Source: Clostridia bacterium (lineage in GTDB: Bacteria; Bacillota; Clostridia; Christensenellales; Borkfalkiaceae). From it: 55,878 nucleotides of DNA. Made by a program: the position numbers and the translations under genes. Of this stretch, positions 6,550-13,408 are shown one piece after another. Position 1 is the first letter of the stretch; every line of letters begins with the position of its first letter. The notes beneath the pieces are model-generated. The model saw nothing but the letters and a program-made list of their open reading frames with translations. It did no database searches and was not told where the DNA came from. The stretch spans positions 1-55,878 of the forward strand of contig JAIEFR010000009.1 in the NCBI GenBank assembly GCA_029066845.1, in the 5' to 3' direction.

Positions 6550-7698
6550 TTAGTACCCGACTATATCCGAAGGCGTTAACGTTATATTCGAAGCTTTAAC
6601 TTCAAAGCCAGACCAGTCTTCAAACTCCAAGTCGTAACTGTCAGTTTCATATACGCCGATTTCAATGGTATAGCCGCTGCCGTCGTCATAATCACGTGTA
6701 AATCTGCTATGTAAATAAACTCGTACAGTTATCCAGGAATAGCCGTTCATTTGCTCGGGCTTTTGACCGTGCAAAAAGAATTCAGAAGCGGCACTCCAAG
6801 AACCGGAGCGGTCGTCTGCATAGCTATCGCCAATAAGTCCAATGACTACTTGACGTGCATTAAAAATGCCTTGTCCGATAAGGTTTTCGTCATAAGAAAT
6901 GAAAATTGAATAGGTATCCGAAGGCGACGTTTGGTCGCTGCTCGAATACGAATAGCCCTTTGAGCTCATAAAGCTTGCAAAGCCGGGCGCTTCAAACCGG
7001 AATTCAATGCAGTTTTCGCTGTCCGGCGCGACAGTGCCGCCATACCAGGACAAAACGTCAAGCTCATAGTCTGTGTCAATATCGTCTACGCCGCTGCAAA
7101 AAGCTGTGGAGATGCCGGTATGAACCCAGTCTACAGTTGCGGTTGCGTATAATTCAGGTACACGTTGAGAACGCGCCGTTACTATGATTTGTTCTTCAAA
7201 CCCTTTTACGATGCATAACGTCGCGTTTGTGCTGCCTTCTTCGTGATTTACATAAGCATAATTACCGATTTTCTTTCCGCTTGCCCAAGAGCTGGCGGGG
7301 TTTTTGAAATCGATGTTGATGTCGGTTTCCTGGTAAGTAGTATTTGCCGGCGTATATTCCACGCTAAGATAATAGTAGGAGTCGGCGGCAAGCTGCGCAA
7401 TTCCGTAGTCTGAATAAGCTTCGACCGGGATATACTCGCTTAAAAGCGCAATGCCGTTGCTCTCGCCTTCCGATATAACGGCGTTGCTTGTTTTGGTGCC
7501 GGTTTCTTCTGGAGCTTCCTTCTTGCCCCAGTTGTGGTACCAGGACGGCGTTGAATACCATTTGCCGCTTGTCTTGTCCCTTAAACCGATGCCGGCACCG
7601 CAGAACGCGCACACGCCGAGGAATACGAGAGCAAGAATAACCGCAAGAACGTTCTTCTTGCCTGTTTTTGCGCTGCTTTTTGCCTTACTTTTTGCCAT
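6550..7698 (-). CDS. Membrane-anchored exported protein of the prophage (382 aa)
   Basis: A strong TAAGGAG site lies before ATG 7698. The N-terminus is Lys/Ser-rich (MAKSKAKSSAKTGKK), followed by one hydrophobic segment (VLAVILALVFLGVCAF). A proline- and Glu-containing linker leads to about 300 residues of extracellular beta-type sequence with many Tyr, Ser and Asp, and DIVGY at the end. There is no second membrane helix. It is the first long gene of the structural block. It may be a tip or receptor-binding protein. I do not recognise the family. The pair 6550-7698 and 5930-6547 shares the same N-terminal motif and topology. Confidence 0.72.
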   Translation of the reverse strand: MAKSKAKSSAKTGKKNVLAVILALVFLGVCAFCGAGIGLRDKTSGKWYSTPSWYHNWGKKEAPEETGTKTSNAVISEGESNGIALLSEYIPVEAYSDYGIAQLAADSYYYLSVEYTPANTTYQETDINIDFKNPASSWASGKKIGNYAYVNHEEGSTNATLCIVKGFEEQIIVTARSQRVPELYATATVDWVHTGISTAFCSGVDDIDTDYELDVLSWYGGTVAPDSENCIEFRFEAPGFASFMSSKGYSYSSSDQTSPSDTYSIFISYDENLIGQGIFNARQVVIGLIGDSYADDRSGSWSAASEFFLHGQKPEQMNGYSWITVRVYLHSRFTRDYDDGSGYTIEIGVYETDSYDLEFEDWSGFEVKASNITLTPSDIVGY

Positions 7699-7837
7699 AG
7701 TCTTTTTATTCTCCTTATCCAGGCATAGCCCGGTTATTTCAATTTCAATGTGGGGCGGGGCTTTTACAGCCTCGTGCGTGTGCAGTGCCCGCCATACTGC
7801 GTAGTAACGTGTTTATTGCTTGCTGTGTCGAAGCTCC

Positions 7838-8038
7838 TTAATCATCATAGAAGCACGTAATATTTTCGATTGCTCCGACAACCTTTGTATAAGTTTGGTC
7901 GGTAGTAATAATTTCCTTGTTGTCTAAGGTAATGGAAGCTTTACCGTTCGTTAGTTGCACAACGTTGACCACGTGGTCAACGTTAATGAACAGGGGGTAG
8001 CCTTGATTAGTTACTTGAAAAAATTTGCCTAACGTCAT
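7838..8038 (-). CDS. Small FlbD-like protein of unknown role
   Basis: This is a 66-residue product with ribosome site GGAGGTGA before ATG 8038, overlapping the stop of the upstream 48-residue gene (ATGA). The pattern GYPLFINVDHVVNVV, NGKASITLDNKEIITT, then VVGAIENI resembles the small beta-barrel-like fold of FlbD and related short proteins: a strand, 'LN.D.I..I', 'I.L.nGk...t', then a helix. No catalytic residues or Cys are seen apart from one near the end. It is among the first genes read from the strong leftward promoter, so an early regulatory role is plausible. Untranslated sequence of about 140 bp separates it from the next gene. Confidence 0.7.
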   Translation of the reverse strand: MTLGKFFQVTNQGYPLFINVDHVVNVVQLTNGKASITLDNKEIITTDQTYTKVVGAIENITCFYDD

Positions 8039-8181
8039 TCGTCGTCACCTCCGTATTCGTCAGGTGCAGTACGTGCGGAAGAGCAGGCGGAACGGCAATC
8101 GCAATTATCACAATCACCGCCGCAGCCGTCTACGTCGGTTCGGGTGCGTATTCTTTCAAATTCTGAATACTCGTTGTACAT
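8035..8181 (-). CDS. 48-residue Cys-rich first gene of the leftward operon
   Basis: The start is ATG at 8181 with a very good TAAGGAG 8 nt upstream. The stop overlaps the next start (ATGA). The product has five Cys in a cluster, CGGDCDNCDCRSAC (residues 20-33), in a short acidic protein ending YGGDDE. This is enough to bind a metal ion. It is the first gene after the TTGACA/TATACT promoter and so should be made early on induction. No family is recognised. It could be a small regulator or an anti-repressor; that is only inference from position. Confidence 0.75.
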   Translation of the reverse strand: MYNEYSEFERIRTRTDVDGCGGDCDNCDCRSACSSARTAPDEYGGDDE

Positions 8182-8197
8182 AGTTGATTCTCCTTAT

Positions 8198-8260
8198 ATC
8201 GTTTTACGACTTATGAACAGTATAGTTTATCGTATTACGATTTGTCAATCGAATTTCGAT
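8198..8260. promoter_or_regulatory. Lysogeny switch: divergent promoter region with three operators
   Basis: On the minus strand TTGACA (8243-8248) and TATACT (8219-8224), 18 bp apart, form a strong promoter for the structural block. Three palindromes follow the plan WTCGNNNNNCGAW: ATCGTTTTACGAC (8198-8210, near the start of transcription), ATCGTATTACGAT (8229-8241, in the spacer) and ATCGAATTTCGAT (8248-8260, over the -35). They are centred 31 and 19 bp apart. The repressor gene starts 23 bp beyond. Binding of the repressor here would shut the leftward promoter. Confidence 0.8.
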
Positions 8261-8282
8261 TTTTTTGCTGTACAATTTTGAT

Positions 8283-8657
8283 ATGGACAGTTTTGGAATC
8301 AAGTTAAAAGAGCTTCGAAATGATAGGGGGCTTACGCAAAAAGCAATGGCGGAGCAGTTGAATATTTCAATTCCTACGCTGTCGCACTGGGAATGTGATT
8401 ATCAAGAACCTGCATTTAAAGATTTAATTATGCTTAGCACGTTTTTCAATGTAACCGTTGACGAGCTTCTGGGAATATCCGAGGGCGGCACAGTTCCAAC
8501 CGTATTGCCGGTTGGGGAGAGTTACACAAGAGAAGAGCGGCGATTAATAGAAGATTATCGGCAACTGAACCATTACAAGCAGGAGCTTATAAAAAACAAT
8601 ATAAAAGCAATGCTCCCCACCGAGGCGGAGAGCGCACAAAAGAATAATAGAAATTAA
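8283..8657 (+). CDS. Cro/CI-type HTH repressor of the prophage
   Basis: This is 124 residues from ATG 8283 (MDSFGIKLKEL). The helix-turn-helix spans about residues 5-60, with the pattern LTQKAMAEQLNISIPTLSHW and a following VTVDELLG typical of XRE-family regulators. The C-terminal 60 residues are charged and helical (YTREERRLIEDYRQL). There is no S24/LexA peptidase domain, so induction is not by RecA-driven self-cleavage. A TACAAT box ends 6 nt before the ATG and no ribosome site is visible, so the mRNA may be leaderless. It faces the three operators at 8198-8260 and is the likely immunity repressor. Confidence 0.9.
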   Translation: MDSFGIKLKELRNDRGLTQKAMAEQLNISIPTLSHWECDYQEPAFKDLIMLSTFFNVTVDELLGISEGGTVPTVLPVGESYTREERRLIEDYRQLNHYKQELIKNNIKAMLPTEAESAQKNNRN

Positions 8658-8666
8658 GGAGATTAT

Positions 8667-8861
8667 ATGTTATTAACTTTTAAAGAATTGAAGCTGAAAA
8701 GATTAAATAATAAAAAAGGTAAGTTGTTAAAGCGGTTATCTTCTTATTCAGATGAGAACGACCCACAAAGGACTTATAGAACAATAATTAATCTGCGTTT
8801 GGAAAAACTTCAACATAAGATAGTTAACGCCGAATACGCTATACGCAAAAGAAGGAAGTAA
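8667..8861 (+). CDS. Small basic helical protein downstream of the repressor
   Basis: This is a 64-residue, Lys/Arg-rich product (MLLTFKELKLKRLNNKKGK) with TAAGGAG 7 nt before the ATG and 9 bp after the repressor gene. It is predicted to be mostly helical and has no Cys and no membrane segment. Co-transcription with the repressor suggests a role in lysogeny, for example as a recombination directionality factor or co-repressor; excisionases are of this size and charge. The sequence itself shows no clear winged-helix signature, so the function is open. Confidence 0.7.
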   Translation: MLLTFKELKLKRLNNKKGKLLKRLSSYSDENDPQRTYRTIINLRLEKLQHKIVNAEYAIRKRRK

Positions 8862-8918
8862 TTACATTTTGCTTCGAAAAATGTAATTAAGTTATTAAAG
8901 ACTAAATAATATAAAATT

Positions 8919-8957
8919 TACTCCGTAGGCGCAATTGCCGAAAGGAGTATTTTTTTA
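8919..8957 (+). terminator. Terminator-like hairpin whose 3' arm contains a ribosome site
   Basis: TACTCC (8919-8924) pairs with GGAGTA (8944-8949) around an inner GGC/GCC pairing. TTTTTTT follows directly. The AAAGGAGT of the 3' arm is the ribosome site of the ORF starting at 8958. Formation of the hairpin would both end transcription and hide this site. A second 12-bp hairpin without T tract (8859-8889) lies just upstream. Confidence 0.6.
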
Positions 8958-9113
8958 ATGAATTTGTATGAAAAAGTTAAGAGGCTCGGGGAGCTGATTT
9001 CCGAACTTGCGGGGCTGTACGGCGAAATGTCGGACGACCTTCCGCAGCTGCACTTCGTGGGCGCACCCGTGCCCGCGGGGTCTGAAGTAAAAAAAATAGC
9101 TGTAACGTATTAA
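8958..9113 (+). CDS. 51-residue protein between the repressor block and the integrase
   Basis: ATG 8958 follows AAAGGAGT with 9 nt spacing. The product begins MNLYEKVKRLGELISELAGLYGEM, an amphipathic helix, then DDLPQLHFVGAPVPAGSEVKK and ends AVTY. Its ribosome site sits inside the terminator-like hairpin 8919-8957, so expression depends on read-through or refolding. The family is not recognised. Its size and place suit a regulator of integration or excision. Confidence 0.6.
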   Translation: MNLYEKVKRLGELISELAGLYGEMSDDLPQLHFVGAPVPAGSEVKKIAVTY

Positions 9114-9250
9114 AATTTCCTAACGCGGGGGTGATGGAGCAGAGAGAAAACGAAGAACAATCAGACGATGGCGGGCGCGATGGGGCGCACGGTATCGAAG
9201 AAAATGAAGCAGTAGGATTTTTGAAATTTTCTAAAATGGAGGTTTCAAAA

Positions 9251-10303
9251 ATGAAAAAATCGTTTTCCAAGTCATTTATTCAAAACGGGCGCATAGTCCA
9301 TTACCGCCGCAGAATACGCGGCAAAAATTCTTGTAGTTACGAAATACGGTACCGGCGGGACGGTTACAATATTTCAGTATCTGCACCCGACTTGCAGACG
9401 GCAAAAGAGAGATTTATAGAGGCGGTAAACCGCCCGGTGTCAGACTGCGGCGCGGCTCTGAACGTTCCGACCGGTTTTTGTGATTTCGCCGAATACTATT
9501 TCGAGAAGTTTTACAAGCGCCGTGTAGCTGCTAAGACGTACAAAACCGAAACGGGGCGATATAGAATTCACATCAAACCGTATTTCGGTGCAGTGCAGAT
9601 AAAGAGAATAACGCCTGAAGCGTGCCAAAATTTGATTGATAGCATACGTAATCGCGGTTTAGGAAAGACCGCCGACGAAGTGAAATGCATATTGAACGGC
9701 ATATTTAGTTGTGCTATCAGACATCAAATAATCAAATTTAATCCGCTTGATATTATCGTATATACGCCGCACGAGTGCGTGACGGGGACGGCGTTCACGA
9801 AGTCGGAAGAGTGGGAGCTGCTCTCCAGAACGGCGGGCACACCGTATCAGCTTATGTTTGCGGTTGCGCTTTATACCGGGCTTCGTCCGAACGAGTATAA
9901 CACGGCGCGTATCGAAGGCAGTTTTGTAATTGCGGTGAATAGTAAACGTAAGGACGGCAAGACAGAATGGAAGAAGATTCCGATTAGTTCGATGTTGCGC
10001 CCGTATCTTGAGAACGTGCAGGAGCTGAAATTCTACGGTGCAAACCGCATACGCGAGAAGCTGCACACGATTTACCCCAAACACGCGTTGAAAGATTTGC
10101 GCAAGACGTTTAACACACGTTGTCAGGAGTGCGGCGTTCTAGACGTCGCGCGCAAGCTGTTTATGGGGCATAGCCTCGGCAAGCTCGATAATACGTATAC
10201 GGGCGTTTCGGACGAATTTCTGTTGAAAGAGGGCGAAAAGCTCGATTACAAATACGAGGTTGCCCCCGAATTGCCCCCGAAGGATAAGAAAAGCGAGAAG
10301 TAA
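9251..10303 (+). CDS. int: Tyrosine recombinase integrase of the prophage
   Basis: This is 350 residues from ATG 9251, which has GGAGG 8 nt upstream. An in-frame extension to 9131 has no good ribosome site and adds an acidic stretch, so it was not used. The N-terminal arm-binding/SAM-like part (about 1-170) is followed by the catalytic domain: Arg212 in LYTGLRPNE, Lys281-Asp-Leu-Arg284 (Lys in place of the usual His), GH307S, and the nucleophile Tyr316 in NTYTG. It lies 63 bp from the tRNA-Pro attachment site, as usual for phage integrases. It catalyses insertion at the tRNA 3' end and, with a helper, excision. Confidence 0.95.
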   Translation: MKKSFSKSFIQNGRIVHYRRRIRGKNSCSYEIRYRRDGYNISVSAPDLQTAKERFIEAVNRPVSDCGAALNVPTGFCDFAEYYFEKFYKRRVAAKTYKTETGRYRIHIKPYFGAVQIKRITPEACQNLIDSIRNRGLGKTADEVKCILNGIFSCAIRHQIIKFNPLDIIVYTPHECVTGTAFTKSEEWELLSRTAGTPYQLMFAVALYTGLRPNEYNTARIEGSFVIAVNSKRKDGKTEWKKIPISSMLRPYLENVQELKFYGANRIREKLHTIYPKHALKDLRKTFNTRCQECGVLDVARKLFMGHSLGKLDNTYTGVSDEFLLKEGEKLDYKYEVAPELPPKDKKSEK

Positions 10304-10321
10304 GGCGCAAAAAAAGTAAGC

Positions 10322-10366
10322 AAAAAGCCCGATTTCAAGCTGTTTTTACTTGAAATCGGGCTTTTT
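10322..10366. terminator. Strong bidirectional terminator between integrase and tRNA-Pro
   Basis: An 18-bp perfect stem (10322-10339 with 10349-10366) has A and T tracts at its two sides. It can end the integrase mRNA rightwards and the tRNA transcript leftwards. It abuts the tRNA CCA end and the right attachment repeat. By position it would come with the phage, while the left copy of the repeat is preceded by the host terminator at 509-545. Confidence 0.93.
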
Positions 10367-10389
10367 TGGTCGAGGCGACGGGATTTGAA
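10363..10389. repeat. Right attachment site (attR), within tRNA-Pro
   Basis: This 27-bp copy is identical to 543-569 and forms the 3' end of the intact tRNA-Pro gene. Phage DNA thus restores the tRNA after integration. Confidence 0.93.
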
Positions 10390-10442
10390 CCCACGACCTT
10401 ATGGTCCCGAACCATACGCGCTACCAACTGCGCTACGCCTCG
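10367..10442 (-). tRNA. tRNA-Pro(CGG)
   Basis: The 76 nt include an encoded CCA. The acceptor stem is CGAGGCG/CGCCTCG with discriminator A. The anticodon loop is TTCGGGA, giving anticodon CGG for codon CCG. The T arm contains GGTTCAAATCC. Its 3' part serves as prophage attachment site. A promoter TTGACT-18-TATAAT (10493-10498 and 10469-10474, minus strand) lies about 30 bp upstream. Confidence 0.96.
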
Positions 10443-10519
10443 TTCAGTGCCGTACAAACGGCACTTTTATTATATTATTTTTTCGAGTTTTCAGTCAAAC
10501 AAAATTTCGCGGTAAATAA

Positions 10520-11617
10520 CTATTCGCCGTCGGTTTTGTCGGTTACGTCCGTAGCAGCGGGGGTTTCTGCTTTTTCGGGAGCGAGGTCTGCAAACGGGTC
10601 AACCTCGGGAGCTGCACCCGTATCCGCGGCTACAGCCTCGGGCTGAGGAACGGGCTTAACGAAAATGTTGTTCAGGTACTCGGCAATCTGCTCGACGGTA
10701 AGGGGTGACTTCTTGTCGTGGAAGAATGTCAACGTCTGCTTGCCGTCCGCACTCTTAACGATGACTTTGTTCTTCTTGGTCTCTATGGATGCAACTGTCA
10801 GATCGTTGCGGGTAACGGGGGTAACCTGAGGCGTGGCGGGAGCCGAATCACTCTTGATTGCGTGAAGCGAATTTTCGCTCAGAACGAATTCCATATTCGA
10901 GCTGCCGGAAGAAACCGAGATTACGCCTCTGCCGGTAATCAGAGCGGAAAGAACTCCTCCGATAATCCAGCCCGCATTCTTTGCTGCGGCTTTCTTTTTC
11001 TCGTCCTTGTCCGCAACGTTTACGGTGACGATATAGCACTGCGTGCCGTTGCCCGAGCACATATCCAAAGCCGCTTGCTGTCTTAAAGCAATGTTGCGCT
11101 GATTCTTATCCTGAGTAAATGCAAGAATAAGGAAGATAAGCGCGAAGATACCGCATATGACAGCGATAACGGTAGGGGTGCTGTTGCCTCCGACAAGATT
11201 GTAAGTAATGCCGTCGATTTCAACCGTTACGCGCGTAACTTTAACGCCGTCAGCCGTAAAGTAATAAGTGCCTTCCGCCAAATCGAAGCTTCCGCCTGCG
11301 GGAATGCGGATATAATCTTCGTCTTCGAGCCATTCCTTAGCAACGTCGTCGCTGCCGCTGAAATAAACTCTCAGTCCGTTATAGTTCTTTATAACGACCT
11401 CGCTGTCGCTGGTGTTTTTGATTTTTCCCACCAGATCGTACTCGTATGCTGAGTGCCTCTGTATTCTTATGGTTTCGCTTACTTCCACGGGGCATTCCTG
11501 CTTGGGTGAAAGCATAGGAATCAGAAAGCAAAGCGCTGCGGCAATAATAAATATTGCGGTAAAGCAAAGCAGAACAATCATAGGTACTCTGTTGTGCTTG
11601 ATTTTGGGTTGACTCAT
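10520..11617 (-). CDS. Membrane protein of unknown function with acidic C-terminal tail
   Basis: This is 365 residues with GAAGGAGAG before ATG 11617. A first membrane helix lies at about 13-36. An extracellular part with beta character follows (SETIRIQRHSAYEYDLVGKI... and an ADGVKVTRVTVEIDG stretch). A second helix lies near 153-172, and then about 190 cytosolic residues containing VIVKSADGKQTLTFF. The tail is rich in Ala, Glu, Asp and Pro. It has its own promoter, TTGACT-17-TAAAAT, in the divergent region 11640-11680. No catalytic motif is seen. A sensor or scaffold role is possible but unsupported. Confidence 0.7.
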   Translation of the reverse strand: MSQPKIKHNRVPMIVLLCFTAIFIIAAALCFLIPMLSPKQECPVEVSETIRIQRHSAYEYDLVGKIKNTSDSEVVIKNYNGLRVYFSGSDDVAKEWLEDEDYIRIPAGGSFDLAEGTYYFTADGVKVTRVTVEIDGITYNLVGGNSTPTVIAVICGIFALIFLILAFTQDKNQRNIALRQQAALDMCSGNGTQCYIVTVNVADKDEKKKAAAKNAGWIIGGVLSALITGRGVISVSSGSSNMEFVLSENSLHAIKSDSAPATPQVTPVTRNDLTVASIETKKNKVIVKSADGKQTLTFFHDKKSPLTVEQIAEYLNNIFVKPVPQPEAVAADTGAAPEVDPFADLAPEKAETPAATDVTDKTDGE

Positions 11618-11789
11618 AGTTTTTCTCTCCTTCTGTTAAATAATAACGTTATAATTTTACAACACGCTTTTTTTAAAGTCAACGCATTGCCGCAAAGTTT
11701 ATTGATATAGTCCCGCATTTTTCTTTACTGAACTGGAATTTTGTGGTAAAATTCTGCTATACAAATCAAAGTATAGGGGTAAAATTAAA

Positions 11790-12014
11790 GTGAGCGGCGA
11801 AGAATACAAACTCAGCGAAAAACAGAGAATACTCGGTATGTCGCTGTATGCGCGCAACGCGGCAAAGCAGACTATTGCGGCAATTATGATGGTGCTTGAA
11901 AACGACGAGCAGATTGACGATATGACCTGGTACATAGGTAAGAATCCGCAGGCTTCCGAGGAGGAGCTCATAGCCGTGGCTTATCAGATTGTAAAGGAGG
12001 CACACGAAAAGTAA
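11790..12014 (+). CDS. Small helical protein of unknown function upstream of the aminopeptidase
   Basis: This 74-residue product starts at GTG 11790 after an AGGGG site. The sequence (MSGEEYKLSEKQRILGMSLYARNAAKQTIAAIMMVL) looks all-helical and acidic, with no signal peptide. It ends 1 bp before the aminopeptidase start, so the two are an operon. A TTTACT-17-TAAAAT promoter lies about 50 bp upstream. No family is recognised. Confidence 0.65.
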   Translation: MSGEEYKLSEKQRILGMSLYARNAAKQTIAAIMMVLENDEQIDDMTWYIGKNPQASEEELIAVAYQIVKEAHEK

Positions 12015-12015
12015 A

Positions 12016-13242
12016 ATGGAAAAGGCACAACTTCAAAGATATGCGCGCCTTATCGCAGGCGGCGGACTCAACGTTAAAAAGGGACAAAAGGTAGTAATTC
12101 AGTGCGGACTCGACCAGCCCGAATTCGTGGCAATGGTCGTGGAGGAGTGCTACAAGCTCGGTGCGGAAACTGTCAGCGTAAAGTGGAGCTATATGCCCGT
12201 TGCAAAGCTCAACTATATTTACCGTTCGCTCGAAACGCTTTCTAAGGTGACGGATATAGAAAAGGCGGAGTGGCAGTCCAGGGTGGACAATCTTTCCTGC
12301 GTTCTGTGGCTCGATTCGGACGACCCCGACGGACTCAGCGGCACGGACAACGAAAAGATCTCCAAGGCGAATATGGCGCGTTATCCCATAATCAAACCCT
12401 ACCGCGACGCAATCGAAAACAAGTACCAGTGGTGCATAGCGGCGGTGCCCGGCAAGGAATGGGCGCACAAGGTGTTCCCCGAACTGCCCGTAGACGAGGC
12501 GGTTGAAAAGCTGTGGGAGGCTATTTTGTACACTTCCCGCGTGACCGAAGACCCCGTTGCGGAGTGGGAAAAGCACAACGCAAAGCTTGCACAGAGGTGT
12601 GAGTTCTTAAATAAATACAGATTTGACAAGCTGGAATACAAGTCGTCCAACGGTACCGACTTCACGGTAGGACTTAACCAGAAGGGAATTTTCTGCGGCG
12701 GCGGCGAAACCACGCTGGGCGCAAACGTCTATTTCAATCCCAACATACCCACCGAGGAAGTGTTCACCACGCCTATGAAGGGCAGGGCGGAAGGCAAGGT
12801 GGTTGCCACCAAACCGCTTTCCTATCAGGGCAAGCTTATCGAAAATTTCTGGGTGGAGTTCAAGGACGGCAAGGCTGTAAAGGTCGGCGCGGAAAAAAAT
12901 CAGGACTTGCTTGAAAAGATGATAGCAATGGACGAGGGCGCGGCATACCTCGGCGAGGTTGCGCTTATCGCCTACGATTCGCCCATAAACAATACGGGCA
13001 TACTCTTTTACAACACGCTTTTCGACGAAAACGCAAGCTGCCACTTGGCTCTCGGCAGAGGCTTCAACAACTGTCTGGAAAATTACGAGCAGTACACCAA
13101 CGAGGAGTGCAACAAGCTCGGCGTAAACAACTCTATGATTCACGTAGACTTTATGATAGGCAGCAAGGATATGTCTATCGTCGGCGTAACGACGGACGGC
13201 AAGCGCGTGCAGATATTCAAAAACGGCAACTGGGCAATTTAA
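12016..13242 (+). CDS. M29-family aminopeptidase
   Basis: The 408 residues are the usual length of the AmpS/PepS/AmpII family (peptidase M29). The N-terminal half carries the family signature of 'V..GQ.V.I......P.FV..V...CY.LGA..V.V.W'. In the C-terminal half a conserved block contains IHVDFMIGS, with the His and Asp that bind the two metal ions, and ILFYNTLFDENASCHLALG. It removes N-terminal residues from peptides in the cytosol, with zinc or cobalt. It is co-transcribed with the small ORF 11790-12014 and ended by a strong terminator. Confidence 0.93.
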   Translation: MEKAQLQRYARLIAGGGLNVKKGQKVVIQCGLDQPEFVAMVVEECYKLGAETVSVKWSYMPVAKLNYIYRSLETLSKVTDIEKAEWQSRVDNLSCVLWLDSDDPDGLSGTDNEKISKANMARYPIIKPYRDAIENKYQWCIAAVPGKEWAHKVFPELPVDEAVEKLWEAILYTSRVTEDPVAEWEKHNAKLAQRCEFLNKYRFDKLEYKSSNGTDFTVGLNQKGIFCGGGETTLGANVYFNPNIPTEEVFTTPMKGRAEGKVVATKPLSYQGKLIENFWVEFKDGKAVKVGAEKNQDLLEKMIAMDEGAAYLGEVALIAYDSPINNTGILFYNTLFDENASCHLALGRGFNNCLENYEQYTNEECNKLGVNNSMIHVDFMIGSKDMSIVGVTTDGKRVQIFKNGNWAI

Positions 13243-13259
13243 TAGATACGGTCAATGCA

Positions 13260-13294
13260 AGCGGGGCGCGATGTGAAATCGCGCCCCGCTTTTT
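13260..13294 (+). terminator. Terminator after the M29 aminopeptidase
   Basis: A 13-bp GC-rich perfect stem (13260-13272 with 13278-13290) has a 5-nt loop and a TTTTT tail. Confidence 0.93.
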
Positions 13295-13408
13295 CCTGCA
13301 AAAAAATTTTTAAAAATTTTTCTGATTTTGCAAACGATTGTGGTTTTTCTCAGGTATATATAGTGAAGAGTAGCAGAATAACTGCTTAAAACCGAAAAGG
13401 AGATTTTT

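Larger units (their letters stand above)
543..10389. mobile_element. Inovirus-like (filamentous) integrated prophage in tRNA-Pro(CGG)
   Basis: The element is bounded by 27-bp direct repeats (543-569 and 10363-10389) that match the 3' end of tRNA-Pro. The intact tRNA is on the integrase side. Inside are a tyrosine integrase next to the attachment site, a divergent repressor/operator region, and a long leftward block with a Zot-family ATPase, a coat-sized membrane protein with a basic C-terminus, a pIII-like exported protein with a C-terminal anchor, and other membrane-anchored proteins. There are no terminase, portal, capsid or tail genes. Gene content, small size and order fit a filamentous phage. 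No Rep or relaxase is recognisable, and the left 1.2 kb carries structured non-coding DNA. Active excision is not shown, but no gene looks broken. Confidence 0.85.

Noticed and set aside
9131-9250. 40-residue N-terminal extension of the integrase
   Set aside because: ATG 9251 has a perfect GGAGG site and starts a normal integrase N-terminus. The extension has no good site and is atypically acidic.
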